Assembly: GCA_022702545.1 (NCBI GenBank)
Contig: JAHRBC010000001.1
Location: 7,750,001-7,814,000, forward strand
Direction: 5' to 3'
Length of the DNA: 64,000 nucleotides
Origin: Phycomyces nitens
Lineage: Eukaryota; Mucoromycota; Mucoromycetes; Mucorales; Phycomycetaceae
Shown: piece after piece, positions 38,920 to 50,467 of the stretch
How positions within the stretch are numbered: the stretch's first letter is position 1
Layout of the letters: every line of letters begins with the position of its first letter
Notes under the pieces: model-generated
Seen by the model: the letters and a program-made list of their open reading frames with translations, nothing else
Database searches by the model: none
What the model was told of the DNA's origin: nothing
Program-made: the position numbers and the translations under genes

Positions 38920-40060
38920 GCTGTTGTGGGTGGTGATGGTGGTGGTGATGTTGCTGTTGCTGTTGCTGTTGTTGTTGTTGTTGCTGCTGCTGCTGTTGTG
39001 CTTGTTGCTGCTGCTGCTGTTGTGCTGCCGCCATGACAGCCGCTGTCAGAGCACTACTTCCGCCTGGTAGATGGCCCATACCCAACTTTGCATTCAATTC
39101 CTCAACCTCTTTCATCAATCGATAGCTTTCTGAACCTTGCATGGCCCCAAGTGTCAGTTTTGCATTAAGCTCTTCTACCTCCTTGTGCAAACGAGCATTT
39201 TCATCTTCGAGCCGCTGGATCTTCTCTTCCATCTCATGGATATACTGCTTCTTCTTCTTACGACACTCTTTGGCCGCAACTCGATTCCGCAAAAGCCGTC
39301 TCTGTCGACGTTCATCATTAGACATATTGCGAACGCTCGGTCCACGTTTCCCGGGCTGGCCATCATCCGAAGACATGCCGTCGTTATTGGACTGGGAATG
39401 GTTGCCAGACGTGGGAGGAATCTGAGGAGGAGGTCCTGGAAGAGCTGTGATAACATTGCCGCCCTGGAGGTGCTGGAGAAGGTTCTGTGTAAGACCAGGG
39501 ACGGCGATTGGAGAGACCATAGCTTGAGCTAGTGAGGATGCAGTGAGGTTGGCAAGATCCTGACCACTTGCCTGTGCGTAGGTTTGTAAGAGCTGCTGGT
39601 GTTGTTGTTCGGTAAGGTAGGCCAAAGGATTATTGCTTTGGCCGTGTGCGGGCATACTCAACAGCGTAGTGGTTGTCTCTGTATTAACTTGATGCTGCTG
39701 TACCTGCTGCTGTACTTGCTGCTGCTGCTGCTGCTGCACTTGCTGCTGCTGTACTTGTTGGTCTGGTAATCCAGGAGCGCTGGGCGAACAGTTCATATCG
39801 GGCACATTCTTGTCGGCCTCCTTGGGTTTGACCACCACAGACGGATCGAGAGCAGCATACTCCTTTTCATCTGTCTTTCGCACCTTGGGATCTTTTGGGT
39901 TGTCTGTAGGTGTTTCTGTGGCTATTCTCTTGCCCGTATCTTGGTGTGACTCGGTTTGTTGAAGAGATTGGTCAACATAAGTATCGACATCATCCGACAA
40001 TGGGGTACTATAAGTGCTTGTGGGATCTGATGCGGGGGAGTCGGACATGGCGTGGGTCAT
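38684..40060 (-). CDS. CREB/ATF-type bZIP transcription factor with polyQ/His tract
   Basis: Single coding exon, 458 aa, from the ATG at 40060 (an AG acceptor lies a few bases upstream, so a 5' UTR intron is possible). Residues 1-240 are low complexity with several Gln blocks. The bZIP spans about 243-303: the basic region LRNRVAAKECRKKKKQY has the N-x-x-A-A-x-x-C-R signature of CREB/ATF factors, followed by the zipper IQRLEDENARLHKEVEELNAKL. The ten residues KEVEELNAKL recur about 24 residues later. The C-terminal third is dominated by a Gln tract interrupted by seven His and Pro, then a coiled, acidic tail. Expected role: DNA binding at TGACGT-type sites as a dimer; target genes are unknown. 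Confidence 0.9.
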
Positions 40061-40488
40061 CAAAGCCTGGGAGATAAGAGGGCGATATGTACAATCGAAA
40101 TAAGTATAGGTTATTATATTTATATATTTATATATACATATATATATTTATATATATATATATAATTGGTCTTTTTTTTAAAAAAAAAGTATCTTCACGC
40201 CTTTGAAGAGGAGGAAGAAGAGCAGGAAGCAAAAGAAGAAGAACAAGAAGAACAAGAAGAAGGGGGGAAACAAAAGGGGGAGCGCGACTTTTCTCTTTTT
40301 TTTTACGTGAAAAACAAGTACGGTGGCGCACTCACAAAAAAATAGCAAAAAGGAAAAAATAATAATAGTAAAAATAGTTTAATGCTTCAAAGGTACTTCT
40401 TGCCGTTGCTTAATGCGTCTTGCCCTCTTTCTCGCTTTATTTTAAGGATTCCGCTCGGGCACTGAATCTCACCTCAGAATGCTTTTGA

Positions 40489-40532
40489 TGACGAAGAAGC
40501 GGTTGACGACGTCGTCAAGAATGAAAGTGACG
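40489..40532. promoter_or_regulatory. CRE-like cluster with 16-bp palindrome
   Basis: TTGACGACGTCGTCAA at 40503-40518 is a perfect 16-bp palindrome centred on GACGTC. TGACG half-sites flank it at 40489-40493 and 40528-40532. It lies about 430-470 bp upstream of the bZIP start codon. CREB/ATF proteins bind TGACGTCA and related dyads, so autoregulation is a reasonable inference. Confidence 0.6.
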
Positions 40533-40616
40533 AAGTCTTTTTTTTTTCTTTTTTTTTTTGATGGGGGCACTGGCGATTTTTTTTTTGGAAAAATAAAAAT
40601 AAAAAAAAAGTGTTGA

Positions 40617-40640
40617 TGACGTGGCATCATGATAGCGTCA
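40617..40640. promoter_or_regulatory. Inverted TGACG half-sites
   Basis: TGACGTGG at 40617-40624 and CGTCA at 40636-40640 form an inverted pair of CRE half-sites 11 bp apart, a second candidate bZIP site in the same promoter. Confidence 0.45.
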
Positions 40641-40652
40641 TGAGATTAGTGA

Positions 40653-40665
40653 CCAATCAGATTGG
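40653..40665. promoter_or_regulatory. Palindromic CCAAT pair
   Basis: CCAATCAGATTGG contains CCAAT on each strand with a 3-bp spacer. CCAAT boxes bind the Hap/NF-Y complex. The arrangement next to the CRE cluster fits a promoter of the bZIP gene. Confidence 0.45.
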
Positions 40666-43349
40666 CTCCAACTATTTTCTCTCAATCAATCAATCAATCA
40701 AATGTAATCATTTTACCGTCTCTTTGCGTGCGTGGAAAATATTATAATTTTTAATTTTATTTTTGTTTTTCTATATTCTTAAAGAGGGTGGGATTCAAGG
40801 CATGTTTTGTGAAATGAACAAGACTCACTAAATATAAATTCGAAATAGTGTATATGAATACTGGATAGACTCTCTAATGACTTGTAAAAACACGAGACAA
40901 CATGTATATCTTGTATTCTAAAGGGCTGGGACATATAATATAAAGTAGGGGTGCAAAGGGGGAGAGAGAGAGAGGGTTCAAGGGATTGATTTTTAGTGTA
41001 TTGCAAGTAAATTGATTGATTTTCTCGCTGTTATACCTGACCCTGCCTGGCTTAATAAGCAATATATAAATATACACAGCATACATATATATCCTTTTCT
41101 TTTTCTTTTTCTTTTCAATATACTGGCCAAACCTTTATTTTAAATAAATCACCTGTTTAATAGCTTTTTTTTGTTTTTTGTTTTTGTTTTTTGTTTAGCC
41201 GTTTGATACAAGACATGTAAACATAATCCAACGTATATTTCGCTGTTTATTTTATTTTTTACAAAAATTATAAAACATCCAGTTGGCAAGGGTGGATATG
41301 TTTTAGATGCTTAAACGACGTCTCAAGAGAGATAATAAAGAGGTACATCTCACAAGCAGATATGGTTGGATAGTCAACATATTGGCCCATATCATCTGGT
41401 AGTGCAAATGTCTTGTTCACTTGAAATACTCATTAAATGAGGAAATAAACTGTATGTTCAAGTGTTTTCTATTAGGGAACTGCCTGTTTTTTTTTTATTT
41501 TATTTATGTATTAATCTTGGCTTTCTGAGTCAAACTATAACTAAATAACTAGCAACCAATATCAGATCAGATTACGAGCCTTTTCCGTTTATTCCCTTTT
41601 AACCCTGGAACCAGAGTTAACCATTTGCGCAGCAAACACACTAGTGGTCTGTACGTTAATTATTAAATATTCAAACACAAATCAAGGAAAAATGTTATTA
41701 AAAACAAATCCAATCGATTCGTCAATCATTACTGTGTATTTTATCATTTGCGAAACACGCCCTGTTTGAAAATATTAAAGAAGTATAAGACGCTAGTGCT
41801 ATTTCTAGTGCTATTTCTATTGCTATTGCTATTTCTATTGCTATTTCTATTCAATAAAATAAATCTGCTGTTTTTTTTATTGATAAAGTTAATTCATATC
41901 ACACAGGTTGTACTTGGGGATCTTGATTAAGATTAAAAAATACTCGTTGATAATCTTTTGTACTGATAGTTATATATTTGGAATGAAAATAATTTAATAT
42001 TATTATAATGAGCAGATCGCAGACGCTTCTTGGTAGTTTGGCAAAGTATTCCTATGACAAAGACGATATCTAGAAACCAAATAGAATTATTCTATATTCT
42101 TCCCCGCTCTTCCCCTTTGTGTCCTGTAGAAAGACTATCTTTCCTAATACGAAACCTGAGGCAGGTCATAGGGAACTCTTCAAAGATACATAGATTGACT
42201 TGTGACGATTATAGCCTCGTGGTCAATACGAACAAATAATAAAGTGGAGTGTCTTTAAAGACGCCATTCGGGAGAATTCGCTGCCTAGATGGCTTTATAG
42301 AAAACAATAAGCTTCGTCTATTGTTTTTATTATTTGCTTAACAACACTCTCTCCATGGCAACTAATTGTTGTCTTGGAGACTGTTGATATTAAATCATTT
42401 TGGTATGCTACACACGCACATATAGCAGTGATCTTTCTGCATGATACAGAGTGTGTGTGTCTCTCTCATAATACAGAGATACTAGGCACAAGCTGTTTCC
42501 CACGAGTCTACTCAAAAATAGAATTAATTCTTTTATCCAGTCAAACATTGCAACAATAATTATTCTTCTTGGGCAAATGTGTGACTGGAAAGATCAGTGG
42601 GAACCAATAAAGACCTTGATGCTACTCTCGACGATAGATTGGGGTGCCAGGAATCACACGCTTAACTAAAGACGCGCGATGTTTTGTTGCTTAGCCCAAA
42701 AAGATTGACCATGAGGGAAGATAAAGGCTTATTAACACTTCCAGGGACTCGGAAGCTGTCAATTGGATAAGGAAGTGGGAGAGCAAATAAATGTGCCTTG
42801 TCGGGTACTTGTGTTACTTGCTTAGTATCGGATGATTTTCCGTTAACAAGGGCCTCATTACATCGATGCCTCTACCTCTTTGCAACCAAGACGACTACTG
42901 CCAATCCCAAAAAAAAAAAGAAGATTCTGAGTGCCTCTTTTTCCTTAGTCATTCTTATTCTTGACTTTTAATCTTTATATAAATTATACTTTATACTTTT
43001 TCATCTGTATGCAGTCGGGTAGAATCGGTTTCTGCAAAGGCACCCAAGACCCTCTTAGTGAATTGGTGCCCAAACGTCTTGGTTCCTTTGAGAAAGCTTA
43101 TTCTCGGAAGCCTCACCGGTCGTCTCGGAATCATATAGTGCCCTCTCACGAACGTCAGACACAGAGCACGAGGGTGATCCCAATATCTAAATGAAAAAGA
43201 CAACCTTGGTTTCCATAAAGATGATAAACTTGCCAGTCAAGGCAAGTTTTCACATGGATAAATACCAGGACAGAAATGAAAAGGAAGAAATGGGTTTTTA
43301 GAATGCTATTTATCTCATGTGAGCCTTGTATTTCTTTAATGAATCTCAA

Positions 43350-43358
43350 GTGGCGTGA
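43350..43358 (-). promoter_or_regulatory. Sterol regulatory element-like site
   Basis: GTGGCGTGA on the plus strand reads TCACGCCAC on the minus strand, an exact match to the SREBP site form TCACNCCAC. It lies 215 bp before the SREBP start codon. An E-box CATGTG lies at 43316-43321. A nine-base match with one free position can occur by chance, so this is suggestive only. Confidence 0.4.
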
Positions 43359-43572
43359 GTTTGTTTTTGGGCTTCTGTCGATACATTGGAATTAAAAATA
43401 ATAAAAAATAAAAGAATGAGGTGAGGCAAAGGAGCCAATCAAAATAAAGAATACTCTAAACCATTGCTTCATCTCAAAAAGTGGCCTGTTAATTAAAGGA
43501 CTTGTATATCTACCCCAGGAACAATGGGATCAGCTTCACCTTCAACCCTCTTCTTCTCATAGTCTTCTAATA

Positions 43573-46500
43573 ATGATGCAGTCAATATCAGATTTAGACT
43601 TTGATTCATATCTTGACGTACCTTCAAACGTCCAGCAGCATCAACAGCAGCAACAACATCAACATCAACAGCAACAGCAAACACAACAACAAAACCATCA
43701 GCGTGATATATTATATCACGGAAGTATGAACACAGACATGACAGGACGCTTCCAAGACATCAACACATATCAACCATCAGAGCGGCCTCGTCCTGCCAGA
43801 TATTCTTCTGGCATGTCAGACTTCTTGTTCTCTGACACAGGTGGTTTTGATATGATGGGCTGGGACATGGAACCCCACTCCCATCCAGACCATGCTCACT
43901 CACCGCATTCTTCTCCATACACTACAAACTCTGACTACACTGCTCTTTCTCCAGTAACCTCAATTTCACCTCACTTTTCTGGTGGTGACATCCAAAGCCT
44001 AGACAACATCAACTGTAATGAAGCATCCAAAGCCCTGGCTGGCTACCAATATACCACAACCCCAACCACATCTTCTGCAAAAGGCTCGTTTTCCTTTACA
44101 TCTCTGCATGCTCTCAACGGAAATGTACCCGGAATTGCTATCCCAACTACTCCTGCCACAGATCAAGCACACAATCAGCCCATTCATACACATCCCTCAC
44201 TCTCACCCTCGGCATCCACATCTTCGGCATCTCTCTCGCCTCTGATGGAAAGCCACTCTCCTCTCACTGGAGCCTTTATGGCCATGAACCCATGGGGAAC
44301 TGACAAAGGTAATGATTGTTAAAAAAAATTAAAAACAATATAATATAATATAATGCATCATTAAATAACTAACCTCCTTTAATATTTATGATGATTCTGT
44401 ACAGCCCCTGCCTACACATCTGATGAACACGAAACTAGACGCTGGAGAACTTCAAAACACTCGGATGATGACCATCATCGAACCCGTCTTGAACCAGGAC
44501 AACAGCTCAAAAAGGTTGCTCACAATGCCATTGAACGTCGTTACCGTAACAACATCAATGATCGTATCCGTGACCTCAAGAATGTCGTCCCTGCCCTCTA
44601 CAAAGCACGCATCAAAGAAAAGGGTCAGGATGATGATGACGAAGATGACAACAGCGAGACCGAAGAGATCGTCGACGGTGTCCAGGTAGCAACAAAGCTC
44701 AATAAAGCCACTATTCTTCGCAAGGCAACCGAATACATCCAGTTCCTCAAGCATGACAACGACCAGGCCGAGCGGGAAAACCAGATCCTACAGCAGATCA
44801 TCTCCCAGATGCCCGGTGGCAAGCATGTCCTCAACAGATTCAGAACCCAAAAGGCAGCCTATGAAAAGGCCGAGCAGGAACGTCTCTGTCGCGAACGCAA
44901 GGAACAGATTGAACATGAGCGTGAAGAACGCCAGCGTCTCTTGAGAGAACGTGCCGCCCAGCGTGCCGCCCTTGCACAGCTTGTGCCCAAGCCAGAACGT
45001 CGTCCATACCGCAGAAGAAAGCAAAAGGCTCTTCCCAAGAAGAAGGAAGAGGAAGGCACCAAGATGTTCATGGCCATGTTCATGGCTCTTGCCTTTTTCT
45101 CTACATCGCCCACTGCCAGCACAGCACCCTCAACGCATGCTGCACATACTAATGCACGAACATTCTCTGCCTACACAAACTCCACTGGTCCCACTTACCG
45201 CACCATGTTTGGCATCACCTCTACCAACTCTGACTTGTGGTATGTATTAATGACAATTACATGACTAAAACTAAAACTAACTTTTTTGTTCTAAAGGACT
45301 AGCCTCCGTTGGACTTTGTTGGCCATTGGTATCTTTTACACTTGTGTCTTGCCTCTTTGGTCCCACTTCCGTCCTAGACGCGTGCCCCGTAGCAAAAAGT
45401 GCTCGGGCCATCATCATTATGCTACTGATGTTCCTCAGGCGTGGTACCAACTCAATCAGTCCTTTTCTGATCTCATTTCTCTTGAATCTGCTTCAAATGG
45501 CATTCAGACCACAATTGGTCTTATCAGAGATCTTGTCTACATTGCTCTGCCCACCTTTATCCAGCCCAGAGCCAAGATTGGTCCCAAACAGCTCTCCCGT
45601 TCCGGTGCTTGGGTCCGAGTGGCCGAAACCGAGTGCCTCGGCGGAAACCCTGATACCTCTTATATCCACATGCTGCGCTCTTGTGTCGGCATGCTTGCAA
45701 ACGTGAAGCCCCTTGAAATCAGTGCCCAGAGTGCCCTTTACTTGCGTCCTCGCACTGTTGCCCGCATCTATGCCACTGCTGCTATTCAGCTCGAACTCAC
45801 TCTTCCTGCCATTCTGTCTGCTCCTTTGGCCCACCACTGCTGGTCTCGGGTTATCGATGCATTTGAGCAAGCACGTGAAGTTCAAGACACCAAGGACAGT
45901 GACGAGCACTGGATGACCCAAGCCACCGGTATCCCTGAATGGCCTGTGTCCAGCAACCACAATGAGATCCTTTCCATGGTCAAGGCCCGTAGTGGTCTTG
46001 TTGGAAGACAATCTGCTGCAGTCTGCCAGAATATTTTTTACTCTTTTGTCCTTCCATACCTTACCTCTCCTCTGGAATGGATTGTCTACTGGCAGAATCT
46101 TAGTAGCCTTCAAGACTCCTGGTTAGCCCAGCTTCAAAACAAGCCTAGTCTGTTCAAGGTCTCGCAGCTCCCCCCTTCCACTACCACTGCTGTTGACCAG
46201 ATGCTAAGCTGGTCTATCCATCTTGGTCTTTCACTCCAGTCGGATGAGTTGCGTGCATCTGCCAGCATGCTTTCCCTTTCAGAGGCTCTCAAGGCGTCTT
46301 CTTCTAGCTCTTACTCTGTCTCCAATCTCCTCCAACGTCATCGTTCAATGGTCTTTTACACTCTCCAGGGCTCCAAGCTTCTTGAGCGCAAGGACACCGA
46401 GGGAGCTCTTCAGTCATTTGCCCTTGCTCAAAAGGATAGTCGAGCAGGATTGGACTGTATTAGACACATTGCTACTTCCAACGTAGAAGCTTCTGTTTTG

Positions 46501-46677
46501 GCCTTGTCGACATTGGCTGTGACATGGCATGCTTTTGAGATGCTTGCCAAGCATCCTGAACTCAAGACAACCATGGTGTCTGTTCGCGATAGATTGACTC
46601 GTTCTTTGGCTCTTTCAAGTGGTCACCTTCCTGGAACCATCAAGCGTAGTATTCAAACAAGTCTTGTTGAAAACTAA
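43573..46677 (+). CDS. SREBP-type membrane-bound bHLH transcription factor
   Basis: Three exons: 43573-44308, 44405-45239, 45297-46677, giving 983 aa. The N-terminus has a Gln/His tract and Ser/Pro-rich activation-type sequence. The bHLH at about 283-360 starts AHNAIERRYRNNINDRI; Tyr292 in place of the usual Arg is the SREBP hallmark allowing SRE as well as E-box binding. An acidic insert (DDDDEDDNSETEE) lies in the loop. Hydrophobic segments at about 466-482 (MFMAMFMALAFF) and 529-546 (WTLLAIGIFYTCVLPLW) form the two-pass hairpin with a lumenal loop of about 46 residues. The long C-terminal domain (about 440 aa) corresponds to the Scap-interacting regulatory domain. Known role: ER-anchored factor released by proteolysis when sterols or oxygen fall. 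No SCAP gene is in the window. Confidence 0.93.
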
Positions 46678-47064
46678 ACAAAAAGCATCATGACCCCCAA
46701 AAAAACACAAAAAGCACTACTAGAATCTTCTTTAGCTCTCACACACTTAAAAATTTACCACTCACCCACACACAATTTATACACCCACACTCATCTTATT
46801 TTATCACACCATAGCATTTGCTTTTGTACACGTACCTCTTCTCTTGCTCTCTTGACAAATTGAGCCCTTTATTATTTTGTATCTATTTATTCATGTACTT
46901 ATTCATAGCTCCTTCGTGTACCCTTGCCAGCTTTATCAACCAATAAATATATTCACCTGTCGTTTCAGAACCCAATTCTCTAACCAGACGATATTTTTGT
47001 CAATGTAATGCAGACAGGTCAGTAGTCGTCATGGTCACCCAGAAACCAATGCAAGATTAGTCTC

Positions 47065-47095
<31 letters not shown>

Positions 47096-47219
47096 TTACC
47101 CCACAAAATGTACTATACAAACAAGTATAATAAGGGAAAAGGGGGTTCTGGCCAACAAGCCATTTATATTTGCCTTGGATTCCTACATCTTCTTCTCTTT
47201 ATCATAATATATAAAAGAA
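46678..47219. other. Intergenic DNA
   Basis: The 3' flank of the SREBP gene carries short (CACA)-rich text near 46740-46790 and an (ATT)n run at about 47070-47095 within the presumed promoter or 5' UTR of the F-box gene. No gene seen. Confidence 0.5.
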
Positions 47220-49010
47220 ATGCCTGCTGCTCATGCTCTACCCGTCGAAATACTCACTTTGGTCGACAAACATTTGACTTTTCACCAACGTTACACATGC
47301 CTGTTCGTGTGTCAGTCGTGGTACACAGCTTTCCGTTCACTCTTATTGTCCACGGTCGTTCTCTGGCATACAGACCAGCTGGTCAGCTTCTTACGCGTTC
47401 TCTCGGACGCTGCTCATGAAAACGAGGAAATTGGTTTTTATGTGTCCCACCTAACGATCCATGACGATGTGCGGATCCGACATCATCAATTCCAACAGCT
47501 CATGGCACTCTGTCCAAGAATTGGGTCTATTTATATGGGGTCACGTCTAAGACAGACACTATTCCGCCACGGGCACCTCAATGATGCCTCTTTCAAGGCA
47601 CTGTTGACGTCAAAAAGAGTGGGACGACTTGCATTAGGACTCCCACAGTTCAAGGCTTTGTGTGGGGCACCGCATGCAGCAGCATTTACAGGTGGTCTGA
47701 GACACCTGATACTAGACTGTGGGAGGACATCGCTTCAGGATCTTGAGTTGATTAGTTCTAGTTGTCCACTATTGGAATCCCTTAGGCTGGCCATGGCAGA
47801 TCTTTCGTGTCGTCCTGATCAAGAAGCAGCCCAGGAGGCTATCATAGAGACGGCTCGGCCGTGTGGTCTGCGCCAATTATCGATCCAGAGGGATGTGTAC
47901 GGACGATGGAAAAATCCTGATCGATGGCTGACATACTTTGCAGCAGCCTATCCACGGCTAGAAATGCTTGAGATTCAGACCAGTCAGGGTAGCAAAACCG
48001 AATGGCTGTCAGATATTCGATTGTCTTTAATTGAGACCGCTGCTCGTGCCCTAGCATTTGGCTGTACAGAGTTAAAGACGATCAATATCAATGGTCTCTG
48101 GGCATGCATGATATTCCAAGCACTCTGTAGAGCCAGAGCACCACTTGTTGACTGCAGTCTTGAAGAATACGCAGGAGAACTCTATTCAAATGGTGTTTCT
48201 ATCCTCTCCAGTCAACCCCAAAATAATATCAATCGACTTGTGCTAAAGATTCGTGGATTGTTTGGGGCAGACAGACTATGTAATCATCTTGTTGGGCTGC
48301 CCCTCACCCAGCTTGTTCTCATCAGTACCGATCGTATTCATATATCCCCCAACATTGTCCTAGACAATTGCCCATCTCTCACTACTCTTCACCTTGAGCA
48401 TGTTTCTCTATCAGCTCCTCTTTCACACAAACCATCTCCCCTTGTACCTCTTGTGTCCCTTTCTATAAAATACTCTGATTTAAATGTGCTTGGATTTGAG
48501 TATCTTGGTGACCGATGCCCAAACATATCCAGCCTTGTGTTGGATTCCTGCTGTGTAGCCGGAGGTAATGAAGACATTCCAGGTCCTTTTCGGCTCAACT
48601 GGCCACACCATCGACTCCACTCACTTCAACTTAATGGCCTAAACACTTTTCAACCTATGGCTCCTTCAAAACCAGCTCGTCTGCAAGTACGGTCTTTCCA
48701 CATTCTTATGAAAGTTCAGACACCAGTTGAGCTACCTAAAGAACCAAAGGATGTGTGGGAACAATGGTATGCTGTGGAGACCAAAGGACATCCTCAATTT
48801 GTCCAGAACAGGTCTCAGTGGACAAATCCTGACAAGGATGCTGGCTGGATGGTTGAGCCTACGTTTGTCTTTGAAACTATTGGCCATGTCAAACCCTGTC
48901 TTCCTATCAAAGAATGCCAACCAAACCACATTTCATTTTCGACGTACTCTCTAGCCTTTCTTTACATTAACCATCGGTGGCTCAGTCTCTTGGACTCTCC
49001 TTTCAAATAA
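47220..49010 (+). CDS. F-box/LRR-like protein
   Basis: Single exon, 596 aa, from an ATG at 47220. The first about 45 residues (LPVEILTLVDKHLTFHQRYT, then CLFVCQSWYTAF) match the F-box pattern LP.E.L..I...L....L..C..VC..W, the Skp1-binding module of SCF ubiquitin ligases. The remainder contains diffuse leucine-rich repeats (LRQLSIQRD, LEMLEIQTS, LTTLHLEHV, ISSLVLDSC), as in many expanded F-box families of Mucoromycota. Substrate is unknown. The C-terminal about 90 residues lack repeats. Confidence 0.8.
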   Translation: MPAAHALPVEILTLVDKHLTFHQRYTCLFVCQSWYTAFRSLLLSTVVLWHTDQLVSFLRVLSDAAHENEEIGFYVSHLTIHDDVRIRHHQFQQLMALCPRIGSIYMGSRLRQTLFRHGHLNDASFKALLTSKRVGRLALGLPQFKALCGAPHAAAFTGGLRHLILDCGRTSLQDLELISSSCPLLESLRLAMADLSCRPDQEAAQEAIIETARPCGLRQLSIQRDVYGRWKNPDRWLTYFAAAYPRLEMLEIQTSQGSKTEWLSDIRLSLIETAARALAFGCTELKTININGLWACMIFQALCRARAPLVDCSLEEYAGELYSNGVSILSSQPQNNINRLVLKIRGLFGADRLCNHLVGLPLTQLVLISTDRIHISPNIVLDNCPSLTTLHLEHVSLSAPLSHKPSPLVPLVSLSIKYSDLNVLGFEYLGDRCPNISSLVLDSCCVAGGNEDIPGPFRLNWPHHRLHSLQLNGLNTFQPMAPSKPARLQVRSFHILMKVQTPVELPKEPKDVWEQWYAVETKGHPQFVQNRSQWTNPDKDAGWMVEPTFVFETIGHVKPCLPIKECQPNHISFSTYSLAFLYINHRWLSLLDSPFK

Positions 49011-49800
49011 ATGTATCATTTTTATTTTTAATCCAACAAGAGGCTCGGTAGATTGACGGTATCAGTAAACCGACACACCAAAGGGAGTCGCGCAATTACG
49101 CATTAATCAACTATGATATATATATATATATATATATTGATTGTCAATACTTTTTTACTCTTTACGCATCACAATCTACATGTTAGAATCAAATTCTTCA
49201 ATTCGTATTGTATAAATATTGCTAACAAGAGTTTAATACAGCTCGAGCAAACCGGCAACAATCGGTTCTTTGCTCTTCACATCAAAAATGACAAAAATAT
49301 ATTACTTTTAAAAAACGGTGTCAAACATGGATTATTGGTCATGACAACCATATCCTTCTTGCCTTGTTTTCTTTTTAATCTTTGAAAGATCAATGATCAT
49401 GAATTTGAGATCTTGGCATCTTAATTCCCAGGCGCAATGGGCCTGATCACTAAAATCTCCAAGATCGGAGATCTCCTTGCTAAATTGCTTCTAGACACCA
49501 AGCAGAGTTTTCATAAAGTCATGACTACCGGGATCGTTGTTAAAAATGAAACGATCTTGGGATCGCCTAGGATTTCAAAGGACAATCATGAATGTGCTAA
49601 TGCTCACATGAGAGATTTGAAAGGAATCGTAATTGACAGTAATTACAATCCTGCTAATTCAATAAACCGACCCATCATAGACAGTTAGAACCCACCCAAC
49701 GACTGTGTAAATGCAAAAAATAATCTTGAATAAGCAGATCTTTCCAAGATAGCTTTTGGGAATCCAAGTAGCAACGGGAAATTGAAGCCAGTCACCTGCA

Positions 49801-49874
<74 letters not shown>

Positions 49875-50467
49875 TGTAAGGATACAGACACTGGAGAACA
49901 TGGCTAAGCAATTGAAAAATGACAAAGATATACTAGTAGATCTCTCGTCTCCCGGTGAGCTACACTCTCTCCTTCATCTGCTCGAGTTTTTTTTTGGACG
50001 GGTATCCAACGCAAAAAGTCAATATAGGCAAGACAGTTTCCATGGCTCTATCCGAGACATTTGTACCTGACTGTGGTCCTGTTTTTGACAAATCCCATAT
50101 TACGTGTCTCTACGACAAGAACTCAAGCTAATGCTGTACGGTATCTGGGTTGTCCACTCTTACATAACATTCCAGCAAGTAGCTTCTTTGGCATAAAAAG
50201 CCAACTGCTCAATATTCTTCACTGACGCTGACCAATAAATACAAAATAAAATTGAATATCTTTTTTCAGGACAACATTTATTCCATAAACTGGGAAGAGG
50301 CACTAGATCCAGGACCCCAAGTCGCTCTTGAAAAACTGTGGTAAAACAGAAACGTCGTGCCCTAAAGATCACTGATACTCTTTAAAAGGCACGAACAATG
50401 GATAGATGGTGACTGTGGAAATCTGGATTTCGCCTTTTTGTCCTTCTTCATTAAACTCATTGAAACT
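49011..50467. other. Intergenic DNA with a GA-rich minisatellite
   Basis: The main feature is the tandem array at 49800-49873. Open stretches at about 49113-49385 and 49437-49688 start acceptably but carry no motif I recognise and show no splice context; they are left unassigned. Confidence 0.45.
49800..49873. repeat. Tandem 10-bp repeat (ATAGAGAGAG)n
   Basis: Seven nearly perfect copies of a 10-bp GA-rich unit. The strong purine strand bias could adopt a triplex, but no function is evident. Confidence 0.9.

Larger units (their letters stand above)
40061..43349. other. Large divergent intergenic region
   Basis: About 3.5 kb separate the bZIP and SREBP start codons. The bZIP-proximal 700 bp hold the CRE-like and CCAAT elements listed separately and a long purine/pyrimidine-biased tract near 40195-40275. 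Further on are (TCAA)n at about 40682-40700, (GA)n near 40964-40975 and a CTATTG/CTAGTG hexamer array at about 41793-41850. Open frames near 42000-42560 and 43010-43200 lack motifs. Confidence 0.5.

Noticed and set aside
38806..39070. Plus-strand open frames rich in Val and Leu opposite the bZIP gene
   Set aside because: They are antisense readings of the Gln/His codon tract and carry no independent signal.
49800..49873. Possible CRISPR-like array
   Set aside because: Units are 10 bp with no spacers and the host is a fungus; it is a minisatellite.
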